64,000 bases of DNA from Drosophila persimilis. Taxonomy: Eukaryota > Arthropoda > Insecta > Diptera > Drosophilidae. Below, piece by piece: positions 35,312 to 43,810 of the stretch. Position numbers and translations under genes: made by a program. Under the pieces are notes generated by a model. It was given only the letters and a program-made list of their open reading frames with translations. It had not been told where the DNA came from and made no database searches. Positions within the stretch are counted from its first letter, which is position 1. Every line of letters starts with the position of its first letter. Where the stretch lies: positions 2,170,001 through 2,234,000 of the forward strand of contig NW_020825321.1 in the NCBI RefSeq assembly GCF_003286085.1, in the 5' to 3' direction.

Positions 35312-35741
35312 CCGTCCGTCTGTGGCATCCACAATTTTGCACAAAACTAAAAACGCAGAATCATAGATAATGACCATATCTATCAGATTGCTGAATGTTG
35401 ATTAGATCAGATCATTTTTGTAGCCTAAAGCAAGAAATCAATTTGCAGTGGCTACGCAGCGCCGGACATCACGCTCAGACTGATTTTCTGTCTCTCTCGC
35501 ACGCACTCTTTGTCGTGTCGTTTAATATTAGCGGCGTCTGCCGGTAGAGACCCATACTGACTAAGTATCGGGTATAACTGTAGAGTTGCGATATCTGCAG
35601 CAACTCACAACGTTCTCCCTCGTTTTCATTAAAAATGAATCAATATATACAAAAAACTTTATTTCATATAAATCGGTAAGTTTGTTGAAGAGATATAGCG
35701 GTTTGACTTTTGAAAATTGTTAAACCTATTGAGTGACACTG
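34863..35741. mobile_element. Tc1-like MITE, split by DINE-1
   Basis: Inverted termini of about 120 bp: CAGAGCCGCTCAACTGAATC at the left and, on the complementary strand, CAGTGTCACTCAATAGG at the right, both continuing through CTTTTGAAAGT-like and AAACCG segments. The element is bordered by TA on both sides (34861-34862 and 35742-35743), the target duplication of Tc1/mariner elements. An internal repeat of the terminus (AGCTCAACTGAATAGGTTC, about 35066) resembles the IR/DR arrangement. Without the 490-bp DINE-1 insert it would be about 390 bp, with no transposase. Confidence 0.7.
35133..35622 (+). mobile_element. DINE-1 copy inside the Tc1-like MITE (internally deleted)
   Basis: Starts TTATACCCGATACTC, has the (GTCY)n run at about 35276-35325, then jumps to the region near the 3' end and finishes with GTTGCGATATCTGCAGCAACTC and CGTTCTCCCTCG. 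It is the only array copy with a true 3' end. Confidence 0.85.
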
Positions 35742-35789
35742 TATAATAATAAATACTTAAATAAATAAAATAAATTTACTATTACTTAC

Positions 35790-36359
35790 CGTGGTAAGCA
35801 TTGTAACAGGGTATATGAATCCAAGAAGAAACAGCAATATAGCCGACTTATCTATTTTAACAAGTATGTTAGATCCAGCTCCAACCGCATCGAAGCGTCG
35901 CAGAGATACCTCCGGTAATTTCGCGCCATCAGATGCAGTACTCAGGTATTCGGTGCTTATATAATACTGCAGAGGGACAAAGCCCTCTCGTATATAGCCC
36001 GTAATCCCATCGTCGTTGGTTTCTTTTTCATCAAAACTATGACGAATATATGAGTTGCCTAATTTCCAACTGTCACCAAGCCATGTGTCTTCATAATTAC
36101 GGAATTCTGATGCCATAATTATGGCAAAATATAACTTCAGCGGCAGACCATTCTTCGATTCATCAATATTATGAAAGCAAACACTTGCGATGTATTGCTG
36201 AGTAAAAGCTTGAATACGCAAAACATCGCAATTTTCGAAGCTGGTAATTTTATCTCCCTCTATGGATAATTTCCCCAATGCGCTTTTCACGAGTTTCCGT
36301 ATTCCAACTGTCTTATTCGGTGCAAAACCAACCTTTATTTCTGGTATAAATACATTGCT
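35790..36359 (-). pseudogene. ABCA-type ABC transporter exon (fragment)
   Basis: A 570-bp open segment of 190 codons in one frame. On the minus strand it is preceded by GATAGATTTCAG (acceptor-like) and followed by GTAAGTAATAG (a consensus donor), both in phase 0. The protein has an extracytoplasmic-loop-like part (NVFIPEIKVGFAP, IASVCFHNIDES), then YIREGFVPLQYYIS, LPEVSLRRF and a hydrophobic helix ILLFLLGFIYPVTML. This order matches the first loop and second membrane segment of ABCA lipid-transporter-type proteins as I know them. No other exon is seen in the window; Tc1-like and DINE-1 remnants lie within about 50 bp on each side. It may be a relic of a host gene or an exon of a gene with very large, repeat-filled introns. 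Confidence 0.65.
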
Positions 36360-36390
36360 CTGAAATCTATCGAAAAGTTTCTCAAAAAAT

Positions 36391-36531
36391 TATTTGTGGT
36401 AAAAGTGGATGTGTGTAACGTCCAGAAGGAATCGTTTCCGACCCCATAAAGTATATATATTCTTGATCAGCATCAATAGCCGAGTCGATTGAGCCATGTC
36501 TGTCTGTCCGTCTGTCCGTCCGTCCGTCTGT
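36391..36531 (+). mobile_element. DINE-1 fragment
   Basis: Starts within the family at TTTGTGGTAAAAGTGG, includes the conserved core and (GTCY)n, and ends abruptly at the CR1 fragment that follows. Confidence 0.8.
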
Positions 36532-37043
36532 CCTGTCCTCCCATCCTTAGTTAACCGTAGAAAAATGCTTGGTGTGACTTCACGATTCCTATTAGACTGA
36601 CTAGAAATTTTATACCGTTGTTCCTTCCACTTTGTAGATCGAATTATTCCTTGCATGAACCGTTTAGGGTCTTATGCTCGGATTATAATTCCCTCTACCA
36701 TATTATATCCAACACTAATTCTCTTCCTCTTATTAAATTATTAATCCTTACACACCTTTCTATTAATTAGTAACTGTAGTGGTAATTGTATTTAATTGCA
36801 TGCTTAGTTTCTTAGTAAGTTAATGTTAGTCTAATATCTATCTTTCTTGCATGTTCGCGTTTGGTTCGGCTACGCACCGCGCGTCATGCGGCAGCGCCCC
36901 TCGGTCGGTTGGGCGGGAGGAGGGCTGCGTTTTGCCTGGGATCCGCGCGTAACAGCCTTCTGCTGGTGTCACACGGGCCACTTGACGGTGCAGTAACTGC
37001 ATCGCCTCTTGAAAGATGCAGTCATTGCATGTCAACGTCCAAG
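36532..37043 (+). mobile_element. 5'-truncated 3' end of a CR1-D-type element
   Basis: Matches CR1 copy D from the codons for LPSLVN (61132) through the stop and 3' UTR (TCGGTTGGGCGGGAG, GATCCGCGCGTAACAGCC) to the terminus GTCATTGCATGTCAACGTCC. A short deletion lies near 36552. Such 5' truncation is normal for non-LTR insertions. Confidence 0.8.
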
Positions 37044-37349
37044 AATGACTATATCTTCTAGAATGCAAAATCTGAACCAGATCGTATTATTATTATAGCC
37101 AGCATCAGGAAAACAATTTCATTCTTTCTCGCTCTGTCTCTCTCTAACACACAGGTTTCATGGTCGGTTTTGCCAATTGCAAAATATGAGTTCAAGGATC
37201 TCAGAACCTATAAAAGCCAGAGCAACCAAATTTGGTATCCACACTATTATGTATATTTTATTATCCACAATATTAGCGGCGTCTGCCGGAGGGGAGCCAT
37301 ACTGACTTAGTATCGGGTATAACTGTAGAGTTGCGGTGTACGCAGCAAT
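37044..37349 (+). mobile_element. DINE-1 3' part, plus orientation, first half of an inverted pair
   Basis: Reads in plus orientation through AAAGCCAGAGCAACC, skips to ATTAGCGGCGTCTGCCGG and TAGTATCGGGTATAA, and reaches the terminal hairpin half GTTGCGGTGTACGCAGCAA. At that point the sequence switches to the opposite orientation. Confidence 0.75.
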
Positions 37350-38190
37350 ATTAAACGACACGACAAAGAGTGCGTGCGAGAGAGACAGAAAATCAGTCTG
37401 ATCGTGACGTCGGGCGCTGCGTAGCCACTGCAAATTGATTTCTTGCTTTTGGCTACAAAAATGATCCGATCTGATCCAGATTCAGCAATCTGATAGATAT
37501 GGTCATTATCTACGATTCTGCGTTTTTAGTTTACTCGAATCTGCAATATTGTGGATGCAACAGATTTTCGTCCTTTGTGTGGGCGGAAGGGGGTGAGTCG
37601 AAATTTCGAGATATACGTTTGATAGCGGGATCTAACAGGAGTGCGGGTACCAAATTTGGTTACTCTAGCGTTAATAGTCTCTAAGATTTGTGAATATCCC
37701 CAGATTTTCGTGCTTTGCGGGGGCGGAAGGGGGTGTGGCGAAATTTTGAAACAAACTCGTCTCGATCCGATATCTTAGGAGTGTGGTTGCTCTAGCTTTT
37801 ATAGTCTCTGAGATCTAGGCGCTAATGTTTTACTCTAAGCAAAGCCGCCTATGCTACGTGTGTGTTAGAGAGAGACAGGGCGAGAAAAAATGAAATTGTT
37901 TTCTTGATGCTGGCTATAATAATAATACGATCCAATTCAGCAACCAATTCTGCAGCCTATAAGATATGGTCATTCTCTACGATTCTGCGTTTTTGGTTTT
38001 CTCATATCTTTAAAATTGTGGATGGCACAGATTTTCGTTCTTTGTGGGGGCGGAAGTGGGCGGGGCGAAGTTTTGAAATATTTTTGTAGCAGTGACATAT
38101 CACAGAAGTCTGGATCCAAAACATCGTTGCTCTAGCTCTTATTGTCTTTGAGCCCTAGGCGCTGAAGGGGACGGACAGACGGACGGACGG

Positions 38191-38224
<34 letters not shown>

Positions 38225-38357
38225 AGGGCTCAATCGACTCGGCTATTGATGCTGATCAAGAATATATACACTTTATGGGGTCGGAAACGATTCCTTCTGG
38301 ACGTTACACACATCCACTTTCACCACATATCTATATACTCATTTTGAGTATCGGGTA
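37350..38357 (-). mobile_element. DINE-1 copy, minus orientation, second half of the inverted pair
   Basis: Begins TATTAAACGACACGACAAAG (the interior side of the 3' end, without its hairpin) and runs to GAGTATCGGGTATAA at about 38343-38357, with the GACG/GACA run at 38169-38227. It is very close in sequence to the copies in the tandem array, read in reverse. Confidence 0.85.
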
Positions 38358-38359
38358 TA

Positions 38360-38528
38360 AAAATTACTGTAATCTTTAAAGTTATCAAAAGAAGTCGGTT
38401 TGGTTCAAAGCGGATATATAGTATGGTAGTGTTGTTATCTTGGCAAAAAGGACAGGATGGTGGTTGGTTACGATTAAGGTAATGTTGATGAGTCAGATTA
38501 GTGTGGCCTAGACGAAATCCGAGTATTT
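38360..38528 (-). pseudogene. C-terminal zinc-knuckle tail of a non-LTR element
   Basis: On the minus strand the frame reads KILGFRLGHTNLTHQHYL followed by PPSCPFCQDNNTTI. The R-x-G-H-T-x-LTH...C-x-x-C pattern is typical of the region after RNase H in I-like elements. It is cut by DINE-1 copies on both sides. Confidence 0.6.
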
Positions 38529-38671
38529 TATACCCGATACTCAAAATGAGTATTGGGGTATATTAGATTTGTGGTAAAAGTGTATGTGTGTAACGTCCAG
38601 AAGGAATCGTTTTCGACCCCATAAAGTATATATATTCTTGATCAGCATCAATAGCCGAGTCGATTGAGCCC

Positions 38672-38714
<43 letters not shown>

Positions 38715-39660
38715 CCGTCCGTCCGTCTGTCCGTCCCCTTCAGCGCCTAATGCTCAAAGACTAAAAGAGCAAGAGCAACGATGTTTTGGATCCAAACTTC
38801 TGTGATTTGGCACTGCTACAAGAATATTTCAAAACTTCGCCCCGCCCACTTCCGCCCCCACAAAGAACGAAAATCTGTGGCATCCACAATTTTGAAGATA
38901 TGAGAAAACTAAAATAGCAGAATCGTAGAGAATGACCATATCTTATAGGCTGCAGAATTGGTTGCTGAATTGGATCGTATTATTATTATAGCCAGCATCA
39001 AGAAAACAATTTCATTTTTTCTCGCCCTGTCTCTCTCTAACACACACGTAGCATAGGCGGCTTTGCTTAGAGCAAAACATTAGCGCCTAGATCTCAGAGA
39101 CTATAAAAGCTAGAGCAACCAAATTTGGTATCCACACTCCCAAGATATCGGACCGAGACGAGTTTGTTTCAAAATTTCGCCACAGCCCCTTCCGCCCCCG
39201 CAAAGGATGAAAATCTGGGGATATTCATAAATCTCAGAGACTATTAAGGCTAGAGTAACCAAATTTGGTATCCGCACTTCTGTTAGATCTCAGTATAAAA
39301 CGTATATCTCAAAATTTCGCCCCACCCCCTTCCGCCCACACAAAGGACGAAAATCTGTTGCATCCACAATATTGCAGATTCGAGTAAACTAAAAACGCAG
39401 AATCATAGAGAATGACCATATCTATCAGATTGCTGAATCTGGATCAGATCGGATCATTTTTGTAGCCAAAAGCAAGAAATCAATTTGCAGTGGCTACGCA
39501 GCGCCCGACATCACGCTCAGACTGATTTTCTGTCTCTCTCGCACTCTTTGTCGTGTCGTTTAATATTAGCGGCGTCTGCCGGAGGAGAGCCATACTGACT
39601 TAGTATCGGGTATAACTGTAGAGTTGCGGTGTACGCAGCAACTCACAACGTTCCCCCTCG
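38529..39660 (+). mobile_element. Full-length DINE-1 copy (best reference in this window)
   Basis: About 1.13 kb from TATACCCGATACTCAAAATG to the hairpin GTTGCGGTGTACGCAGCAAC and the end CGTTCCCCCTCG. It has a long (GTCT)n/(GTCC)n tract at 38671-38737 and both subterminal inverted repeats (TATACCCGATACT and AGTATCGGGTATAA). It can serve to define the family ends: TTTT|TATACCC and CCCTCG|TTTT. Confidence 0.9.
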
Positions 39661-39846
39661 TTTTAATTGATCCAGTGTGCTAAACTTTTGGTGGCAGAAG
39701 CCAAAGTAGTCGAAAATGTTTCAGTTATCAAACAGTGCAGCAGTGTGTAAGGTTTTGTTTTAGTCTTGTCGTGAATTCTGCCCTTAGGTATATTAAAGAG
39801 TGTTCGATTCGAGAAGGCGTTAAAACTAGACCAATTTGATTTTGTT

Positions 39847-40119
39847 AGGTTGGTATATCTTTTATAGGAACGTACTTGAAGTTTTATTTTAATCTGTCAA
39901 TTCATTAAGTATTAGGTCAAGTATCGTGCAGTGATTGATTTTTTTTTAAGGTTTAAAAGCAAACGAAATTTTTGATCGAATATTTAAAGTGTATAAGAAC
40001 TCATAGCCTTCAATTAATTTAATATATTTTAATTAATTTGAACGGGGTCGGTCGAGCCTTGAAGACGATCCACGTCAAGGACGTTTAAAATCCGCAAGAA
40101 TACCAGAATTTATAAAAAA
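39847..40119 (+). mobile_element. mariner remnant, left part
   Basis: TTAGGTTGGTATATC at 39847 resembles a mariner terminal repeat, and is partly complementary to the right end near 41566. Before the DINE-1 insertion the frame reads FERGRSSLEDDPRQGR and ARIPEFIK, matching the G-R-S-S-x-x-D-D-P-R-x-G-R linker between the DNA-binding and catalytic domains of mariner transposases. Much of the N-terminal domain is missing. The left boundary is the less certain part. Confidence 0.65.
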
Positions 40120-40996
40120 CGAGGGGGAACGTTGTAAGTTGCTGCGGACACCGCAACTCTACATTTATACCCGATACTTAGTCAGTATGGCTCTCCTCCG
40201 GCAGACGCCGCTAATATTGAACGACACGACAACGAGTGCGTGCGAGAGAAACAGAAAATCAGTCAGAACATGATAGATTTGATCCTTTTGGCTATAACAA
40301 TGATCCGATCTGATCCAGAATTAGCAATCTGATGGATATCGCCATTCTCTATGATACCAAATTTCGTTGCTCTAGCCTTAATAGTCTCTGAGATTTGTGG
40401 TTGCCCCAGATTTTCGTCCTTTGCGGGGGCGGAAGGGGGTGGGGCGAAATTTTTACACAAAACGGTCAAGGTCCGATATCACAGGAGTGTGAATACCAAA
40501 TTTGGTTCCTCTAGCTCTTATTGTCTCTGCGATCCTTGAACTCATATTTTGCAATTGGCAAAACCGACCATGAAACCTGTGTGTTAGAGAGAGACAGATC
40601 GAGAGAGAATGAAATTGTTTTCTTGATTCTGGCAATAATAATTACACGATTTTGGTTCAGATTTTGCACTCTAGAAGATATAGTCATCCTACCATAGATT
40701 TTCGCCCTTTGTGGGGGCGGAAGTGGGCGGGGCGAAGTTTTGAAGTATTCTTGTAACAGTGACATATCACAGAAGTCCGGATATAAAATGTCGTTGCTCT
40801 AGCTCTTATAGTCTTTGAGCCTAGGCGCTGATAGGGACGGACAGACAGACAGGGCTCAATCGACTCGGCTATTGATGCTGATCAAGAATATATATACGTT
40901 TTGGGGTCGGAAACGATTCCTTCTGGACGTTACACACATCCATTTTCACTACAAATCTAATATATCCCAATACTCATATTGAGTATCGGGTATAAA
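40120..40996 (-). mobile_element. DINE-1 copy inserted in mariner
   Basis: Starts CGAGGGGGAACGTTG with the hairpin and ends GAGTATCGGGTATAA. About 880 bp, with a shortened GACG/GACA run near 40838-40852. The transposase motif is split across it. Confidence 0.87.
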
Positions 40997-41566
40997 AATA
41001 TTGGATAGCGTATTAGAATATCGTCGAATGACTGAAAGAGATTTAGTAGAAGCCCTAGGCAGTGTAAGAAGGCAAAACTAAAGTATTGGGTTTAAGAAAG
41101 CTGTGTGCAAAATGGGTGCCGCATTCGCTAAAAAAAAAAGATCTTCTAAGCTACATTTAGAGCGTTTTCGAAAGGATAAAGTGGACTTTGTTCATCGAAT
41201 CATCACAATGAGTGAGACTTTGGTCTATCAAACAAGAGACTAAAGACTGGTGTGAACCTGGTTCTTCGGCTCCTAAACAAGTTAGTGTCCAGAAATCGGC
41301 CAAGAAGTTGCTAGGATCAGAAAGTTTGTTTGTGGACTACTTTCAAACTGGTAAAACAATAAATTCGAAATATGACTGTGTCCTTTTAGATCAGCTGAAG
41401 GAAAAATTCGTGAAAGCGTATTATGACGTCCTTCTCGATTCGAACTTTTGGGATGCAACAAGTTTATTAATGTTCAGGAAGACTTAATAACAAAGTGTAA
41501 TTCAAACCATAAAAGTTAAGTTTTTCTTATCGAACCGCAAAACTTATTGAACAACCTTTAATTTAT
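40997..41566 (+). pseudogene. mariner transposase remnant, right part
   Basis: The frame continues ILDSVLEYRRMTERDLVEALGS, the region linking to the catalytic domain. From 41212 the frame reads KQETKDWCEPGSSAPKQ and FVDYFQTGKTINSKYDCVLLDQLKE, which are the W-x-x-x-GSSAP and DY-x-x-KGxTIN-x-xYY blocks of the mariner catalytic core. The D,D34D residues are not all present and several frames are used, so it is dead. The right end, complementary to GGTTGTTCAATAAGTTTTGC, looks like a mariner terminal repeat. Confidence 0.78.
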
Positions 41567-41584
41567 GTCTGCTGAATTTATATT

Positions 41585-41720
41585 TGCCGGAAGAATAAGT
41601 ACATTTTATTTGCTGTCTTCGCAGCTTGGTCGGAAAATTCCTTTCCTGCTATGCCTTCATGACCAGGGATCCACACTATTTTTATTTTGGGGACTAAGTG
41701 TGTTATTAATAATCTGATTT
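41585..41720 (-). pseudogene. RNase H fragment of an I-like non-LTR element
   Basis: Minus-strand frame reads PKIKIVWIPGHEGIAGKEF followed by SDQAAKTANKM, the W-x-PGH-x-GI-x-GNE-x-AD-x-A signature of retrotransposon RNase H (with Asn replaced by Lys). Only this short piece is left. Confidence 0.65.
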
Positions 41721-42035
41721 TGTTGGGGTAGAAATTGTTACTGTTTGTGTTTTTAATGGTGCTCAGGCCACCAGCTGTAACAGGGCACCCGAGTTGTTAG
41801 CACCTCAGGCTAACAGCCTGTTTGTAAAAATTCAACGATATATATCTATACGTCAGTAGGGGATGGATTGGAGGGGATATCGAGGTCACTGCCGGTGGGG
41901 ATTCTCTGGTTCCGTGCTCATTCGGCAACTTGGGGAGGGGAGGTCCGTTTGACCGCGTCTCGACTCCTACTACATAAACTTTAAAATTTTAGAACTACAG
42001 GGAGCTAACTCCTAAAACAACAATATGCCTATTCC
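41721..42035. other. Unassigned stretch
   Basis: No gene or terminal structure recognised. Confidence 0.35.
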
Positions 42036-42039
42036 GAGC

Positions 42040-42450
42040 ATAACCGAAATTAAATGGCATAATCATACATAGGGGGTACCCGAAAGTACTAGGGGCTTTC
42101 GTTGGTGTGTTCCAAACTATCGTGGGCGTGAGGTCTTGGCCAAAAGGTATATCCTTAAACTGATATAAAGGTCTTCCCGGGACCGTAAAAGCAGTTAGTT
42201 ACTTGGAATCCTCAGAGAGTTCGATCTGCCAATAAGCATCTTTTAGATCCAGCTTGGTTATGATATTTGCCTTGGGCAACCGGGCAAAAATACCATCGAT
42301 ACTTGGTAATGGGTCGGCATCCTTACGGGTGACTTCATTCAGTCGTCGAGCATTCGTACACAGACGGACTTTGTTGGGCTTGAGAACCAGTCGCATTGGC
42401 GAACTCCAAGCACTGGATGACGGATAAATAATGCCTAGTTGCATAAATAA
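42040..42450 (-). pseudogene. Ty3/gypsy reverse transcriptase fragment
   Basis: The minus-strand frame at 42444-42199 reads GIIYPSSSAWSSPMRLVLK, RLCTNARRLNEVTRKDADPLP and ITKLDLKDAYWQIELSEDSK, the classic start of a Ty3/gypsy RT including the first catalytic Asp (DLKDAYW). Further codons with a damaged PFG-like motif can be followed to about 42050. The YADD-type motif is not present. The rest of the element was not found. Confidence 0.8.
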
Positions 42451-43560
42451 AGAAAAAATAGAAAAGATGTTCCTTTTAAAGAAACATATTTGGTTTAAAT
42501 ATATTAATGCGTTTATTTGTTTTGTATTTGTATATTTGTGTGTATTTTTATTCCTAAAATGTTCAATTCAATTAGAGTAGGGATTTGAAGGTTGTTGCAG
42601 CTTACGGTGCACGAGAAATTGTGTTTTCGGCTGAAGGAGCAGGTGCATGAGCTGGCTCCGCCTGTATTGTCAGTAGTATGGGGGTTTGCGTATGACCGTT
42701 GGATGCACAATGATGAGGAGGCTGGGAAATAAGGCACGACAAAGGAAAAAAAGCGGAAGGGGGGTTAGCTTCCGCCACGCATATCCGAACTGATCACGAA
42801 AACACACATGACCACAGTCAACACAGGGACCTTACGAACTCCTGTTTCTTTTTTTTTATTGTTCTTTTGTTTGGGAATATTTTGCGAGTGGATGCAGCGT
42901 AAGAGAAATTATTCTAGTTTTTAATTTAAATTTACATTAATTCAATATTTTCATTTTTATTGTTCGATATATAGAACGAGGTGTGGGCGCTCGGCAAATG
43001 CTCCTAAGAGCTGGTTTCGTCACACGGGGAAAAGGGGTCTATGGCCTAACCAGCGCACATATATTTATTGGGAGTAAATGCACACATAAGATTTCTGACC
43101 GTTCAGGGGGGTTTATTTAAAACGTATGAGCTGACCACATCTTCATGCCATGATCTGACTTTTAGTTTAGAGCGAACTGTGAAGCACGGCTCAGGGGTTT
43201 TTCTTTTCCTTTTTGATGAGGTCTGGTTTTTTCCTAGGGAACTGCTGAGGAGCCGCTCGCTGTCAGCGCTGAAGCTCGGGAACTGCTGAGGGGCTCGATG
43301 TGGTTGAGGGCGTTGGAGGCTTTAGGTGGAGCTTCCCAACTCTACAGAGGCCCGCTGTGGTGGAGGACGTTGGAGGACAACTCTACGGTGGCCCGCTTTG
43401 GGGAGAGCTTGGCTTCCTCAGATCATTCTTTTTTTTCTTAATTTGTCAAAATAAAAGTGGGAGGAATGGGCCGATTAAGACGTCAGGCAAAAGAAACAAG
43501 GAATAAAATGGGTAGCTCACGGTGACGAAGTGCATCTGGCAGATGCCGTGTTAAAAGCTT
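42451..43560. other. Unassigned stretch, possibly gypsy-related flank
   Basis: About 1.1 kb without a convincing gene. It contains an imperfect duplication of GGGAACTGCTGAGG (near 43239 and 43279) and of GGCCCGCT with GGAGGACGTTGGAGG-like text (43295-43400). It could be leader or LTR of the element whose RT lies at 42040-42450, since that RT points left, but no LTR ends are seen. Confidence 0.35.
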
Positions 43561-43566
43561 AGTTTG

Positions 43567-43703
43567 CCGACTCGGCTATTGATGCTGATCAATAATATAT
43601 ACATATTCTTTATGGGAACGGAAAAGCTTGCTTCTGGAAGTTACACACATCCATTTTCCCCACAAATCGAATATACCCCTACACTCATTTTGAGTATCGG
43701 GTA
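43567..43703 (-). mobile_element. DINE-1 end fragment, diverged
   Basis: Contains CCGACTCGGCTATTGATGCTG (core) through GAGTATCGGGTAA. It has more substitutions than other copies and no GTCY tract. Confidence 0.75.
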
Positions 43704-43755
43704 AACCAAAATCAATAAATAAAAATTCAATTGAATATACTTTTTTGAAACAAGT

Positions 43756-43810
43756 GTTGTAATTTATTATTATTTATTTATTATTATTTATTATTATTAT
43801 TTATTTATAT
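43756..43810 (-). repeat. TAA-rich 3' tail of CR1 copy B
   Basis: A run of ATT/ATTT units on the plus strand, reading as (TAA)n and (TAAA)n on the minus strand, downstream of the CR1 ORF2 that reads leftward. Simple tandem tails are typical of the 3' ends of CR1-type elements. Confidence 0.55.

Larger units (their letters stand above)
27070..35389 (+). repeat. Tandem array of three composite units of about 3,044 bp
   Basis: Units start with GCAAGTGGATATGG at 27070, 29943 and 32987. Units 2 and 3 are spaced exactly 3,044 bp; unit 1 is 171 bp shorter because it lacks the segment equivalent to about 30006-30177. Each unit contains an I-clade non-LTR remnant, a Tc1-like left terminus and a DINE-1 piece. 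In units 1 and 2 the DINE-1 is cut at CTGGATC, where the next unit starts; in unit 3 DINE-1 has a small internal deletion but runs on to its true end, so unit 3 marks the right edge of the original locus. Copies differ by few substitutions, so amplification is recent. Confidence 0.93.
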
